NCBI RefSeq assembly: GCF_000725345.1
Contig: NZ_CP008852.1
Location: 2,137,693 to 2,201,692 of the forward strand
Direction: 5' to 3'
Source of the DNA: Pelosinus sp. UFO1
GTDB lineage: Bacteria; Bacillota; Negativicutes; DSM-13327
DNA length: 64,000 nucleotides
Position numbers and translations under genes: made by a program. The notes below the pieces were generated by a model. That model ran no database searches. It saw only the letters and a list, made by a program, of their open reading frames with translations, and was not told the DNA's origin. Shown here piece after piece: positions 33,778-43,714 of this stretch (the first letter of the stretch is position 1; the number at the start of each line of letters is the position of its first letter).

Positions 33778-35237
33778 CAAAATTTAATAAAGATATTATT
33801 TGCCTTATCTATCGTGACGCTATGGACAAAGCTCAATACTATTTGTCGTCGTTCTTCTTTGGTTGCACCGTCCCAAATCATATCAAAGTTCGTTAATATA
33901 TTAAATATCTCTTTTGCTGTAGCAACTTGGCTGGTATTTACTTTCATGATTTTATCGTATTCAAGTATTTTACCTTCGAGATAAGCACGGTGCTCATGCA
34001 AATCTTTAATTCGATTAACTAGGTCATCTGCTGAAATAATTTCTTTTTCAAAGGCATCATACCATTTATCTAATTTTTTCTTAATTCCATCTAATTCTCT
34101 TACTGCCTGCGTTTGGGATTTTGTAATATGTTCATTTGCAGTATCTTTTAGAAGTTTATCCATAGTATTTTTTAAAATTATTGGATCCTGTTTATACTCA
34201 TGTAAAGATTTAATGACAGCCATTTCGATCTCAGACGCACGCTTATGTCCACATTTGCAATTCACATCACGAATCATAGATTTTGAAGATCGATCTTGTG
34301 AGTAACAAGTATAATAGTCAACTTTCTCCACTGGATTCCTAGGATTCTTCCATACTTTTTTCATTCGCATCCTAGCACCACACTCACCACAATATATGAT
34401 TCCTGTTAAAAGACCTGACTCGGCGTTTGGGGTGTAACTACTTCTTATTGCTTTAATTTTTTGTGCAGTATAAAATTCTTCCTCTTGGATGATAGCAGGG
34501 TGTTCCCCTTTATTCATATTTCCTTTATGCTCCACAAATCCTGCGTAGAATGCATTTCTAAGGATAGCCCTTATAGTACCTCTTGACCACTGGTTTGCGG
34601 TGCTTGGTGTTGGAGTATGACGTTCATTAAGAGCATCAGCAATATGTTGATACCCTTTGCCACTATTAAGATATTCTGAAAAGATAAAGCGAACTGTTTC
34701 AGCCTCCATTTCATTGATTTCTAATTTTCGAGTGTCGCGATTAAATTTGTACCCTAGCGCAATAGGGCCTCCCATAAAACGACCTTGCTTTGCAGCTTCC
34801 TTTTTCCCCTCGCGTACACGCTCTACGATTGTTTCTCTTTCCAATTGAGCAAAAACGGCCATCATACCAATAGCAGCCTTACCAAATGGGGTAGTAGTAT
34901 CAAATGGTTCAGATACAGATTTAAATCCAACAAAGGAAGGTTCAAAAACGTCTTCAAGTAGATATAAAACATCTTTTTGCCGACGCGATAGCCGGTCAAG
35001 CTTGATAACTATAACGGCTCCGATTTTTTGTTCTTTTACATCCGCTATCAATCGTTGCATTGCGGGCCTATTAAGATTTTTGCCACTGTACCCATCATCA
35101 ATATATAAGTCATATAAATTCCAGCCCTGTGATTGGCAGTAAGCGATGATACGCGATTTCTGTGATGGAAGTGAGACTCCATGTTCTGCTTGTTCATCGG
35201 TACTGACACGCAGATATCCAGCTGCTGAGATTATCAT
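33777..35237 (-). CDS. Large serine recombinase (site-specific integrase)
   Basis: The 486-residue protein has the resolvase catalytic domain (residues about 5-150) with nucleophile S12 in AAGYLRVSTDEQ and the arginine cluster KLDRLSRRQKDVLYLL, the recombinase domain (about 160-265, GGPIALGYKF and AILRNAFYAGFVEHKG), a zinc ribbon (CGECGARMRM ... CKCGHKR, about 280-340) and a coiled coil plus tail. All parts of a functional large serine integrase are present. ATG 35237 follows AGGAGG by five bases. Its 3' end abuts attL, the usual layout. It presumably integrated the 15.4-kb element and could excise it with a directionality factor. Not a transposon resolvase, which would be about 200 residues. 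Confidence 0.93.
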   Translation of the reverse strand: MIISAAGYLRVSTDEQAEHGVSLPSQKSRIIAYCQSQGWNLYDLYIDDGYSGKNLNRPAMQRLIADVKEQKIGAVIVIKLDRLSRRQKDVLYLLEDVFEPSFVGFKSVSEPFDTTTPFGKAAIGMMAVFAQLERETIVERVREGKKEAAKQGRFMGGPIALGYKFNRDTRKLEINEMEAETVRFIFSEYLNSGKGYQHIADALNERHTPTPSTANQWSRGTIRAILRNAFYAGFVEHKGNMNKGEHPAIIQEEEFYTAQKIKAIRSSYTPNAESGLLTGIIYCGECGARMRMKKVWKNPRNPVEKVDYYTCYSQDRSSKSMIRDVNCKCGHKRASEIEMAVIKSLHEYKQDPIILKNTMDKLLKDTANEHITKSQTQAVRELDGIKKKLDKWYDAFEKEIISADDLVNRIKDLHEHRAYLEGKILEYDKIMKVNTSQVATAKEIFNILTNFDMIWDGATKEERRQIVLSFVHSVTIDKANNIFIKF

Positions 35238-35248
35238 AATATCCTCCT

Positions 35249-35618
35249 AGATATATATGTTGGATACAGATCATTTCTGTTTTAGTAGTAGTGAGCTTTA
35301 ATAGATATAGTCTTCATTCCTTTAGTTAATACCTATAAGGTACGCAATTAAATATATTCTTCATATCATTCATTAATTAAAAAAACTTTCTAAGTTTAAT
35401 AGATTTGATTCTATTTTCGCAGGAAGTGATATTTTATTTACAGATGATACAAACGTTTAAGATAAATGAGAACTATATCACTTAACAGCGAGAAATAATC
35501 TTGTGCATGAATTGTAAATCCTAATCTATCTCTAGAATGTTATTGTTATAATTTTCACAAAAACAGTTATCTTTGTTTTTTAGTGACATATATATATGGA
35601 TATAAGGAAAATTAATAG
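35249..35618. other. Non-coding stretch between recombinase and alcohol dehydrogenase genes
   Basis: About 370 bases, very AT-rich, with no reading frame that has a ribosome site. It must contain the divergent promoters of the recombinase and dehydrogenase genes; a TATAAT at about 35544 lacks a good -35. Nothing else was recognised. Confidence 0.5.
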
Positions 35619-35634
35619 AAAGGTGGGAATGTAT

Positions 35635-36834
35635 ATGTGGGAAAGACAAGTTGATTTGGAACGAATTGTGGAAATTCGGACTAAGACTATAGTGTATTTT
35701 GGTGTGGGCGCGATTACTAAGATAACCGAAATTGCGATCATTTTAGCTAAACAGGGGATTAATAAGGTTCTCGTAGTTACTGGTAAGGGGTCACATATCA
35801 AGTCTGGTGCTTGGGTACATGTGGAACAGGCCTTTTCTTTTGCTGGTATCGCACCAGTATTATACAGTAAGATCACTCCCAATCCGACGGTTGATCAAGT
35901 TGATGAAGCAACACAGGTAGCAATGGAGTTTGGAGCACAAGCTGTTATTGCTATTGGTGGTGGCAGCCCGATTGATGCAGGTAAGAGTGTGGCTGTTTTA
36001 TTAGCTAACCAAGGTAAAACAGCACGTGAACTGTACGAATTTGCTTTTGTACCTGAAAAAGCAGTTCCGATTATCACCATTAATTTAACCCACGGAACAG
36101 GGACTGAGGCTGATCGTTTTGCAGTTGTCAGTATACCTGAGAAGGAATATAAGCCGGCTATTGCCTATGACTGCTTGTATCCTATGTACTCTATCGATGA
36201 TCCAGCCCTCATGACTACTTTGCCAGCTGATCAGACAGCCTATGTATCAATTGATGCTATCAATCATGTTGTCGAGGCGGCTACCACAAAATTGGGCAAC
36301 CCTTTTGCCATCAGCTTAGCTCGAGAAACAATTCGCTTAGTTGCCCATTACCTTCCATTAGCTCAGCATAATCCGAAGGATCTGGAAGCCCGCTATTATT
36401 TGCTGTACGCTTCCATGATCGCTGGTGTTGCCTTCGATAATGGACTTTTACATTTTACGCATGCCATGGAACATCCTCTTAGTGGCATGAAACCAGATTT
36501 GGCCCATGGTTCAGGACTAGGAATTCTACTGCCAGCAGTAGTGAAACACATTTATCCAGCCAAGGGAGCTATTTTGGCAGATATCCTAGCACCTTTACTA
36601 CCTGGAATCAAAGGTACGCCAGAAGAAGCACATTCTGCTTACATCGGCTTAAAGCAATGGCTTAAGGCACTCGGCATAAAGGAAAACTTGCGTGAGGAAG
36701 GATTTGTAGATGGTGATGTGGCTCGTCTGACAGATTTAGCTTTTGAAACTCCTAGCTTGGGGTTACTACTCAGCATGGCACCAATTGAGGCCAGCCGGAA
36801 GACGGTTGCTGCTATTTATGCAGATTCTCTATAA
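35635..36834 (+). CDS. Iron-containing alcohol dehydrogenase
   Basis: A group III (Fe-type) NAD(P)-dependent alcohol dehydrogenase of 399 residues. The nucleotide-binding motif GGGSPIDAGKSVAVLLANQ and the metal-ligand region FTHAMEHPLSGMKPDLAHGS (histidines near residues 265-280) are clear, with TITLTHGTGTEADRF-like ITINLTHGTGTEADRFAVVS between. ATG 35635 is preceded by AAGGTGGG; earlier in-frame ATGs at 35596 and 35629 are too close to or before the ribosome site. It is within the mobile element, upstream of a Crp/Fnr remnant and the gcv operon. Substrate cannot be deduced; homologues act on butanol, ethanol, glycerol or 1,2-propanediol. Confidence 0.88.
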   Translation: MWERQVDLERIVEIRTKTIVYFGVGAITKITEIAIILAKQGINKVLVVTGKGSHIKSGAWVHVEQAFSFAGIAPVLYSKITPNPTVDQVDEATQVAMEFGAQAVIAIGGGSPIDAGKSVAVLLANQGKTARELYEFAFVPEKAVPIITINLTHGTGTEADRFAVVSIPEKEYKPAIAYDCLYPMYSIDDPALMTTLPADQTAYVSIDAINHVVEAATTKLGNPFAISLARETIRLVAHYLPLAQHNPKDLEARYYLLYASMIAGVAFDNGLLHFTHAMEHPLSGMKPDLAHGSGLGILLPAVVKHIYPAKGAILADILAPLLPGIKGTPEEAHSAYIGLKQWLKALGIKENLREEGFVDGDVARLTDLAFETPSLGLLLSMAPIEASRKTVAAIYADSL

Positions 36835-36835
36835 A

Positions 36836-36879
36836 AAAATGCCTCAAGGATTCTGGAGCGAATCCTTGTAGGCATTTTG
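36836..36879 (+). terminator. Intrinsic terminator of the alcohol dehydrogenase gene
   Basis: AAATGCCTCAAGGATTC pairs with GAATCCTTGTAGGCATTT (one bulge) around TGGAGC, followed by TTGT. Confidence 0.8.
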
Positions 36880-36899
36880 TATGTTTACTATTACGACTA

Positions 36900-37244
36900 T
36901 AGATAATGATAGTAAATTCTGCTGCTTCCTATTCAAATTATATTTATCAGATACCTTCAGCATATTATATTGAAGCGCTGGAAGATTCAGATGTATTAGT
37001 CATTATACAAATTATATGACTTATATTGATAGTGAGCCACTATTTTTGTCATTACAAGACGATACACAGAATACATTTATTATATAAAAGAAGAGAGAAG
37101 CTTACTTTAATATGATACTTAACAACGTTGCCGTGATATTATTGAGAACATTTAGATATCTATTCTAAAGTAAAACAAAAGCATGTTGCATCTTACTTAG
37201 GGGCTTCTCCTGAAACATTAAGCCTACTTAAGAAAAAATGGTAA
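36900..37244 (+). pseudogene. Crp/Fnr family regulator, degenerate remnant
   Basis: Three separated stretches in different frames match parts of a cyclic-nucleotide-domain regulator. First YIYQIPSAYYIEALEDSDVL (near 36940-37000), the end of the cNMP-binding domain; then YFNMILNNVA (near 37105-37135), the dimerisation helix; finally KQKHVASYLGASPETLSLLK at 37175-37235, the helix-turn-helix and C-terminus ending KKKW at the TAA 37242-37244. Frameshifts, stops and an internal deletion of the region before the helix-turn-helix make it non-functional. It may once have controlled the neighbouring alcohol dehydrogenase gene. Confidence 0.7.
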
Positions 37245-37351
37245 AAAGCACTTTTTATCATCATATCTATTAATAATTACATTTATTCGGAAAAATTCTA
37301 CAAGGATTCAAATGCGAATTTTTTGACAGGATAATCATCGATAAAATACGA

Positions 37352-37380
37352 TTGACACAAATTAACTAATTTGCTAGAAT
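37352..37380 (+). promoter_or_regulatory. Sigma-A promoter of the glycine riboswitch/gcv operon
   Basis: TTGACA, a 17-base spacer and TAGAAT; the start of transcription is expected near 37387, about 35 bases before the first aptamer. Confidence 0.85.
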
Positions 37381-37417
37381 ATTCGTAATAGTAAAATAAT
37401 GCATAGGGATGATGGTT

Positions 37418-37574
37418 ATAGGGAGAGATCGCTAAATGCGGCGCCGAAGGAGCAAGAACTTTGTCAAACTCTCAGGCAAAAAGGACCGTAACCGGACTAT
37501 ACTCTGGAGAGCACGCCTTGTGTAAAGGCGTCACCGATGGGGAGCCTATTTAGGCAAAACTCTCAGGTACAACA
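37418..37574 (+). ncRNA. Tandem glycine riboswitch (two aptamers)
   Basis: Aptamer 1 (about 37418-37497) has GGGAGAGATCGC, GCGCCGAAGGAGCAA and AAACTCTCAGGCAAAAGGAC-like conserved segments; aptamer 2 (about 37500-37574) has TCTGGAGAGC, the GCGTCACCGATGGGGAGCC segment and AAACTCTCAGGTACAACA. These are the hallmark GAGAG...CCGA(A/T)GG...CTCTCAGG blocks of gcvT-type glycine aptamers, joined by a short linker. The second aptamer runs directly into a terminator hairpin, so glycine binding is expected to allow readthrough into gcvT, as in known ON switches. Confidence 0.93.
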
Positions 37575-37626
37575 GACAGAGACAAAGGAGGATTCGTCCG
37601 CCTTTGTCTCTGTCTTTATTTTTTTT
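37574..37626 (+). terminator. Expression-platform terminator of the glycine riboswitch
   Basis: AGACAGAGACAAAGG pairs perfectly with CCTTTGTCTCTGTCT around an inner GGA/TCC stem with a TTCG tetraloop, followed by TTATTTTTTTT. It begins at the last bases of aptamer 2, giving the overlap needed for ligand control. Confidence 0.92.
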
Positions 37627-37654
37627 AAAACCAAGCAGAAAGGGGAGATGGATT

Positions 37655-38758
37655 ATGGCAGCATCAAAAAAGACGCCTCTATATGAGACACATTTAGAGT
37701 ACGGTGGAAAGATTGTTGAATTTGGAGGTTGGCTACTGCCAGTACAGTATACTGGGATTTTGGAGGAACATCGAGCAGTTAGAGAAAAGGCTGGCTTATT
37801 CGATGTTTCACATATGGGGGAGGTACTTGTCAAGGGGCCTGATGCCTTTGCATTTGTACAAAAATTAGTAACGAATGATGTATCTCGCCTTGCTAATCAT
37901 AAAATACAGTATACGCCCATGTGTTATCAGGATGGTGGTACTGTTGATGATTTGCTTATTTATAAGCAGGGTGAAGAAGAATATTTATTAGTTATTAATG
38001 CGGCTAATATTGAGAAAGATTGGCAGTGGATGCAGGAAAATAAGGGAGGCTTTCATACAGAATTAATCAATTTATCCGATCACACAGCGCAGCTAGCCTT
38101 GCAAGGTCCCCTAGCTCAGGCTATTCTTAGCCAATTGACAGATGTAGCTTTAGAAAATCTAGAGTATTATTGGTTTTTACCAAAAGTAATGGTGGCAGGC
38201 AAGGAGACGCTAGTATCTAGAACTGGTTATACTGGCGAAGATGGATTTGAAATTTACTGTCGTCCAGAGGATGCAGCATCATTGTGGAATTCTATAATGA
38301 CCGCAGGTAAGTCTTATGGGCTGTTACCTGCAGGTCTAGGCTGTAGAGATACTCTGCGTTTTGAAGCTTGCCTGCCACTCTATGGGCATGAATTATCCAA
38401 GGAGATTTCCCCCTTAGAAGCAGGGATTGGTATGTTTGTGAAGCTGGATAAAGGTGACTTTATTGGTTGTGCTGCTTTAGCAGAGCAAAAGAAAAATGGC
38501 GTAAAACGTAAAATTGTAGGTTTTGTTATAACTGGACGAGGGATTGCTCGGCCTGAATATCCTGTAATGGCACAAGGGCGATGCATTGGGACAGTAACCA
38601 CAGGAACCTATTCGCCAAGTTTGGATAAGAATATCGGTCTTGCTTTAGTAGAAGCCGAATTTGCTATAATTGGACAGCAATTTGATATAGAAATTCGTGG
38701 TAAGAAGGTAGCTGCTCAAGTAATTCCTAAACCATTTTATAGAAGAAAGGGGAAATAA
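37655..38758 (+). CDS. gcvT: Glycine cleavage system aminomethyltransferase (T protein)
   Basis: T protein transfers the methylene unit from aminomethyl-lipoyl-H protein to tetrahydrofolate, releasing ammonia. The 367-residue sequence begins KKTPLYETHLEYGGKIVEFG and shows HRAVREKAGLFDVSHMGEV, SRTGYTGEDGFEIYC and LGCRDTLRFEACLPLYGHEL, the folate-binding and family signatures. ATG 37655 follows AAAGGGGAG; the in-frame extension to 37604 lies in the riboswitch terminator. First gene of the operon gcvT-H-PA-PB-radical SAM-radical SAM-lipM-lpd. Base composition is somewhat richer in G+C than the flanking host genes. Confidence 0.95.
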   Translation: MAASKKTPLYETHLEYGGKIVEFGGWLLPVQYTGILEEHRAVREKAGLFDVSHMGEVLVKGPDAFAFVQKLVTNDVSRLANHKIQYTPMCYQDGGTVDDLLIYKQGEEEYLLVINAANIEKDWQWMQENKGGFHTELINLSDHTAQLALQGPLAQAILSQLTDVALENLEYYWFLPKVMVAGKETLVSRTGYTGEDGFEIYCRPEDAASLWNSIMTAGKSYGLLPAGLGCRDTLRFEACLPLYGHELSKEISPLEAGIGMFVKLDKGDFIGCAALAEQKKNGVKRKIVGFVITGRGIARPEYPVMAQGRCIGTVTTGTYSPSLDKNIGLALVEAEFAIIGQQFDIEIRGKKVAAQVIPKPFYRRKGK

Positions 38759-38760
38759 AA

Positions 38761-39150
38761 ATGAAAACTCCAGTAGAATTAAAGTATTCACGCGACCATG
38801 AATGGGTAAAAATTGAGGGAACTCGTGCAAGGGTGGGTATTACCGATTATGCTCAGTCTCAGCTTGGTGATGTAGTGTTTGTTGAGGTGCCTACAGTGGA
38901 CAGTAAGATAGCTGTAGGGGCGAGTTTTTCAGTGGTAGAGTCAGTGAAAGCAGTATCTGATATTTATGCACCTATTGGTGGTGTGATTGTGGAAGTAAAT
39001 GAGACGCTTACTGATGCACCAGAAATTATGAATGAAGATCCTTACGGCGAGGGTTGGCTGGTAGTCATCGAAATAGCCGATCCAGCAGACTTGAACCAAC
39101 TACTTAGTAGTGACGAGTATGAAAAATTAATAGCTGAGGGAGGTCATTAA
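38761..39150 (+). CDS. gcvH: Glycine cleavage system H protein
   Basis: The lipoyl carrier of the glycine cleavage system. In 129 residues it has the lipoyl domain with the modified lysine K63 in SVVESVKAVSDIYAP, typical EWVKIEGTRARVGITDYAQS start and the DPYGEGWLVVIE ending. Two bases after gcvT and one base before gcvPA. It is the likely substrate of the LipM-type transferase and radical SAM proteins encoded downstream in the same operon. Confidence 0.97.
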   Translation: MKTPVELKYSRDHEWVKIEGTRARVGITDYAQSQLGDVVFVEVPTVDSKIAVGASFSVVESVKAVSDIYAPIGGVIVEVNETLTDAPEIMNEDPYGEGWLVVIEIADPADLNQLLSSDEYEKLIAEGGH

Positions 39151-39151
39151 A

Positions 39152-40498
39152 ATGGGGTGGAGCTATTTACCTCATACTTACGAAGACCGACGTGCCATGC
39201 TTGCTGCCATTGGTGTAGAGAAAGTGGAAGATCTTTTTAATGATATTCCAACCCATCTATTATTTAATCGCCCACTACAGTTACCTGCTCCCATGTCGGA
39301 GCTGAATTTGATAAACTACCTTCATAAATTAGCTGGGGTAAATGCTAATCTCCAGGAATATACTTGTTTTCTAGGTGCAGGGGCTTATGATCACTACATA
39401 CCAAGTGTGATTGACCATGTAATAAGACGTTCTGAGTTTTATACAGCTTACACTCAATATCAGCCAGAGATCTCCCAAGGATACTTGCAAGCATTATGGG
39501 AATACCAAAGTATGATCTGCCAGTTAACAGGGATGGAAGTCTCCAATGCTTCCATGTATGACGGTGGTACCGCCTTAGCCGAGGCGGCAATGATGGCATG
39601 TAACGTCACAGATCGCAGTGAAGTGCTGGTAGTAAGCACAGTGCATCCTCATTACCGCACTGTGCTCACTACGTACGGAACGGATTGGGGATATAAAACA
39701 ACAGAGATTGGTTATACAGATGGTACTGTGAATAGGGAAGAACTCACACAATTAATGAGCAAAAATATCGCTGCTGTCATCATTCAATCACCTAATTTTT
39801 TCGGGTGTATTGAAGATATAAAAAAAATTGCTGACCTTACTCATGCAGAGGGAGCATTGCTTATCGTAGCTGGCGATCCTATTTCCTTAGGTATTTTAGA
39901 AGCACCTGGTGTACTTGGTGCCGATATCGTAGTTGGTGAAGGCCAGTCTATGGGATTAGCAACTGCTTTTGGTGGTCCTTATCTGGGTTTTTTTGCTGCT
40001 AATGAGAAACTGATGCGCAAGATGCCTGGTCGTATTGTGGGGCAGACCGTGGACCATGATGGTAATCGAGGATTCGTGTTAACTTTACAGGCAAGGGAAC
40101 AGCATATACGTAGGGAAAAGGCGACTTCAAATATCTGCTCCAATGAAGCTTTGTGCGCCTTAACAGCTGCTGTATATTTGAGTGCTGTTGGTAAAGAGGG
40201 TCTGCGTCAGGTAGCCGAATTATCACTGCAAAAATCTCACTACGCATGCCGTGAGCTGACAAAACTAGAAGGATTCACCTCTGTATTTGGGGCAAGTTAT
40301 TTTAAAGAATTTATTATACGTTGTCCAAAATCCATCGCTCAAATCAATGAAGAATTACTACAGGAAAAAATGATTGGTGGATTGGACCTTGGTATTTATT
40401 ATCCAGAACTTAAAAACTGCATGCTATTGTGTGTAACAGAAAACAGGACGCAGGACGATATTAACCAATTGGTAAAGAAATTGGGGGCGATAGTATGA
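39152..40498 (+). CDS. gcvPA: Glycine dehydrogenase (decarboxylating) subunit 1
   Basis: N-terminal half of the P protein, which with subunit 2 decarboxylates glycine via pyridoxal phosphate and loads the aminomethyl group onto GcvH. The 448-residue protein contains [20 protein letters not shown] and the [20 protein letters not shown] segment, [15 protein letters not shown], and [20 protein letters not shown], all conserved in split-type GcvPA. AGGGAGG precedes the ATG. Its stop overlaps the gcvPB start by four bases (ATGA). Confidence 0.96.
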   Translation: MGWSYLPHTYEDRRAMLAAIGVEKVEDLFNDIPTHLLFNRPLQLPAPMSELNLINYLHKLAGVNANLQEYTCFLGAGAYDHYIPSVIDHVIRRSEFYTAYTQYQPEISQGYLQALWEYQSMICQLTGMEVSNASMYDGGTALAEAAMMACNVTDRSEVLVVSTVHPHYRTVLTTYGTDWGYKTTEIGYTDGTVNREELTQLMSKNIAAVIIQSPNFFGCIEDIKKIADLTHAEGALLIVAGDPISLGILEAPGVLGADIVVGEGQSMGLATAFGGPYLGFFAANEKLMRKMPGRIVGQTVDHDGNRGFVLTLQAREQHIRREKATSNICSNEALCALTAAVYLSAVGKEGLRQVAELSLQKSHYACRELTKLEGFTSVFGASYFKEFIIRCPKSIAQINEELLQEKMIGGLDLGIYYPELKNCMLLCVTENRTQDDINQLVKKLGAIV

Positions 40499-41946
40499 GA
40501 AAAACTAAATCCTTGATTTTTGAAATAGGGAAAGAAGGTCGCTGTGCCATAGATATGTCAAAATGTGATGTACCAGAAGAAGCCATTACATCACTAATAC
40601 CCCGAGAATTCTTACGAAAAAATCCTGCGGCCCTGCCAGAAGTCAGTCAACTAGATTTAATGCGTCATTATACAGAACTGTCTGAACGGAATTTTGGTGT
40701 AGATTCAGGCTTTTATCCATTAGGTTCGTGCACCATGAAGTATAACCCAAAAGTGAATGAAGATATCGCCCGTTATCCTGGATTTGCTTTATTGCATCCT
40801 TTGCAGCAGCCTGAAACAGTGCAGGGCGCCTTAGAACTGTTATATAACATGGAACAGTATCTTGCTGAGATTGCAGGAATGGATGCTGTTACCATGCAGC
40901 CAGTTGCAGGTGCTCATGGTGAATTGACCGGATTAAAGCTGATTCGGGCCTATCATCGGCGCAATGGGGAAGCGCGAAACAAAGTTATCGTGCCTGACTC
41001 GGCTCATGGCACCAATCCTGCATCAGCTGCCGTATGTGGGATGGAAATCGTGGAAATAAAATCAAATGAAGATGGATCTATCAATTTAGAAGCACTCCGC
41101 AGAGCAGTAGGACCAGATACGGCTGCCCTCATGTTGACTAATCCAAGCACCTTGGGATTGTTCGAAACCAATATTCAAGAAATTGCTAGCATTGTCCATA
41201 ATGCGGGTGGACTGTTATATTATGATGGGGCTAATGCCAATGCCATTTTGGGGATTGTTAGGCCTGGAGATATGGGCTTTGATGTTGTCCATTTTAATCT
41301 TCATAAGACCTTCGGTACACCACATGGGGGTGGTGGTCCAGGCTCAGGACCTGTAGGTGTAAAGCGTAGCCTTGCCCCATTTTTACCTACCCCTGTGCTC
41401 ACTTTTGATGGAAGTAAATATGACCTAGATCATAATCGTCCACTGTCTATTGGCAAGGTACATTCTTTCTATGGTAATTTTGGGATTATTGTTCGTGCCT
41501 ACGCTTATATCCGTGCTTTAGGTCCAGATGGATTGCGCCAAGCCAGTCAAGATGCTGTAATGAATGCCAATTACTGTTTGACCCAGTTGCGGCAACAGTA
41601 CCATGCTCCTTTTACTCGTTTTTGTATGCATGAATGTATCTTAACATCCAAGGAACAAACTCAATATGGCATTCGAACGCTAGATATTGCCAAACGACTA
41701 CTGGATTATGGTTATCATCCACCCACCATATATTTCCCTATGATTGTAGAAGAAGCACTCATGATTGAACCAACGGATACAGAAAGCAAGGAAACCTTAG
41801 ATGGATTTATTGCTGTAATGAGAAAAATTGCGCAGGAGGCCAAAGAAGACCAGTCCCTAATTAAGAGTGCTCCCAGTACTACAGTAGTTGGGCGTTTAGA
41901 TGAAACTTTGGCCGCTCGCAAACCGGTTGTAAGATGGAAAGAATAA
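40495..41946 (+). CDS. gcvPB: Glycine dehydrogenase (decarboxylating) subunit 2
   Basis: C-terminal half of the P protein, carrying the pyridoxal-phosphate lysine K271 in [20 protein letters not shown]. Other family segments are [20 protein letters not shown] and [36 protein letters not shown], and [20 protein letters not shown]. The 483-residue length is normal for split-type GcvPB. Its end overlaps the next gene by 13 bases, indicating coupled translation with the radical SAM genes. Confidence 0.96.
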   Translation: MRKTKSLIFEIGKEGRCAIDMSKCDVPEEAITSLIPREFLRKNPAALPEVSQLDLMRHYTELSERNFGVDSGFYPLGSCTMKYNPKVNEDIARYPGFALLHPLQQPETVQGALELLYNMEQYLAEIAGMDAVTMQPVAGAHGELTGLKLIRAYHRRNGEARNKVIVPDSAHGTNPASAAVCGMEIVEIKSNEDGSINLEALRRAVGPDTAALMLTNPSTLGLFETNIQEIASIVHNAGGLLYYDGANANAILGIVRPGDMGFDVVHFNLHKTFGTPHGGGGPGSGPVGVKRSLAPFLPTPVLTFDGSKYDLDHNRPLSIGKVHSFYGNFGIIVRAYAYIRALGPDGLRQASQDAVMNANYCLTQLRQQYHAPFTRFCMHECILTSKEQTQYGIRTLDIAKRLLDYGYHPPTIYFPMIVEEALMIEPTDTESKETLDGFIAVMRKIAQEAKEDQSLIKSAPSTTVVGRLDETLAARKPVVRWKE

Positions 41947-42734
41947 TTTGTTTTACATACCCCAAGAATACCAAATCCATCAGTGTCACAGAAAATCGCT
42001 GTGAACAAAATTGCGCTCATTGTGGTGGTCATTATCTTAAATACATGTTGCCAATCTCTGCTATGCAGGAGAGCAACGCCACTAGCTTTTTGATTAGCGG
42101 CGGCTGTAAAGCTGACGGGACCGTTCCTATTGGTCAGCATATTTCTGAACTGAGAGCCTTAAAACGAGGAAGGCTTTATAATCTTCATGTGGGATTGATA
42201 GATAAGGCTGAAATTGTAGAAATCGCTGAGATTGCTGACTGTATTTCTTTTGATTTTGTTGGTGATGATGAGACCATTCGTGAAGTATTTGGTATAGAAC
42301 GGACAGTAAGTGATTATATCCATTGTTATAAAGAATTACGTCAAAAAGTTAAGGTAATGCCCCATATTTGCATTGGTCTACATGCTGGCGAGATCAGAGG
42401 CGAATATCAAGCAGTGGAACTTTTGCAGGAGCTCGGTATGGATGCATTAACATTTATTATTTTTACACCAACTCGTGGGACTCGTTATGCAGATTGTTTG
42501 CCCCCAAAGATGGAGGAGGTAGTAAAACTATTAACGTGGGCTCGTCAGGTATGTCCCTCGATACCCATTCACTTAGGTTGTATGCGTCCTGGTGGACATT
42601 ATCGTAGTGAAATTGATCAATGGGCGGTTAAAATCGGTATGGATACGATTGTGAATCCTACGCCTAAAGCTGTGGCACTAGCAAAAAAATTAGGCATGTC
42701 TATCTTATGGACTGAGGAGTGCTGCGTACTATGA
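41934..42734 (+). CDS. Radical SAM protein, probable subunit of a LipS1/LipS2-type lipoyl synthase
   Basis: A 266-residue radical SAM protein with the 4Fe-4S/SAM motif C23-x3-C27-x2-C30 ([14 protein letters not shown]). Further residues of note are [20 protein letters not shown] and [14 protein letters not shown] in the barrel and a C-terminal ECCVL that could add cysteine ligands. It is too short for classical LipA and lacks LipA's N-terminal CxxxxCxxxxxC motif. The neighbours gcvH and lipM, and a second radical SAM gene overlapping it by four bases, match the known two-protein lipoyl synthase LipS1/LipS2 described in archaea and bacteria. I cannot tell which of the two this is. Function is by context and family, not proven. 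Confidence 0.75.
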   Translation: MERIICFTYPKNTKSISVTENRCEQNCAHCGGHYLKYMLPISAMQESNATSFLISGGCKADGTVPIGQHISELRALKRGRLYNLHVGLIDKAEIVEIAEIADCISFDFVGDDETIREVFGIERTVSDYIHCYKELRQKVKVMPHICIGLHAGEIRGEYQAVELLQELGMDALTFIIFTPTRGTRYADCLPPKMEEVVKLLTWARQVCPSIPIHLGCMRPGGHYRSEIDQWAVKIGMDTIVNPTPKAVALAKKLGMSILWTEECCVL

Positions 42735-43714
42735 ACCTTTGGAAACTTTCTGCAGGTACAGCCTGCGTAATTGGCAAAAAGAAAATTAAAGCGGATGTTC
42801 TGCCTACTACTGCTTATATTATGCTCGGGGAAAGGTGCAAAAACAACTGTCAATTTTGTGCCCAGTCACGGGACAGTGAGGCCAGGGTAAACCTGCTTTC
42901 CAGGGTAACTTGGCCAGTTTTTCCGAAGGAAGAAGCTGCCGCCGGAATCAGAGATACTTATAAAGCAGGAGCAATAAAGCGAGCTTGTTTGCAGGTGGTA
43001 TACAGCGCAAATAGTTGGGATACTACTGTTAATGCACTTGAATTATTACATGTTAGCAGTGCGGTTCCTATCTGCGTATCCAGTCATCTAGAAACAGTAA
43101 AGCAGGCGAGAGAACTTGTATCAAGAGGCGCAGAAAGGGTTTGTATTGCTCTAGATGCCGCTACGCCAGAGTTATACGAGAAGGTGAAAAACGGCCAGTG
43201 GGCTTCCAAGTGGAGCCTCTTACTAGAGTGCACACTGGCATTGCCGGGCCTTGTTACCACGCATCTCATCGTAGGATTAGGAGAAAGTGAAGAGGATATG
43301 GTGAGTCGAATGGCGGCCTGTATTGATAAAGGAATCAGAATTGGCTTATTTGCCTTTACGCCTATACGTGGGACCCCTTGGGCACATCTGAATGCGCCAA
43401 CAATTGCTCACTATCGGCGCATTCAGATTGCTCATCATCTGCTTAGGAACGGGTATAAGCAGGATATCATTGGCTACCAGGATGGGATCATTTCCGAGTT
43501 TAATGTACCCGAGGTTGAGTTATTAAGGATATTAGAAGACGGTCAAGCTTTTCAAACAAGTGGCTGTGATGATTGTAATCGTCCTTACTATAATGAGCGT
43601 CCTGGCGGTCTTATGTATAATTATCCTCGCCGCCTTACTTCTTTAGAAGTTACTAAGGCCATTGAGGAGTGCGAGATTGTTAGGGGAGAATATGATGAAC
43701 TGGCGACTAATTAA
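42731..43714 (+). CDS. Radical SAM protein, probable second subunit of a LipS1/LipS2-type lipoyl synthase
   Basis: A 327-residue biotin-synthase-like radical SAM protein with C36-x3-C40-x2-C43 (GERCKNNCQFCAQSRDS). The AQSR tail after the motif is BioB-like, but BioB's later conserved arginine/cysteine set is not obvious and no bio genes are near. Near the C-terminus is FQTSGCDDCNRPYYNERPGG, a second CxxC cluster that could bind an auxiliary iron-sulfur cluster, as expected for a sulfur-inserting enzyme. ATG 42731 overlaps the previous stop (ATGA). With the preceding gene it probably inserts two sulfurs into octanoyl-GcvH. Misannotation as biotin synthase would be easy. Confidence 0.75.
   Translation: MNLWKLSAGTACVIGKKKIKADVLPTTAYIMLGERCKNNCQFCAQSRDSEARVNLLSRVTWPVFPKEEAAAGIRDTYKAGAIKRACLQVVYSANSWDTTVNALELLHVSSAVPICVSSHLETVKQARELVSRGAERVCIALDAATPELYEKVKNGQWASKWSLLLECTLALPGLVTTHLIVGLGESEEDMVSRMAACIDKGIRIGLFAFTPIRGTPWAHLNAPTIAHYRRIQIAHHLLRNGYKQDIIGYQDGIISEFNVPEVELLRILEDGQAFQTSGCDDCNRPYYNERPGGLMYNYPRRLTSLEVTKAIEECEIVRGEYDELATN

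Noticed and set aside
35596-35634. Upstream ATG start for the alcohol dehydrogenase
   Set aside because: The ribosome site AAGGTGGG lies after this ATG, so ATG 35635 is the better start.
42731-43714. Biotin synthase (bioB)
   Set aside because: BioB-like AQSR tail, but no biotin genes nearby, an extra C-terminal CxxC cluster, and an operon devoted to glycine cleavage and lipoylation.
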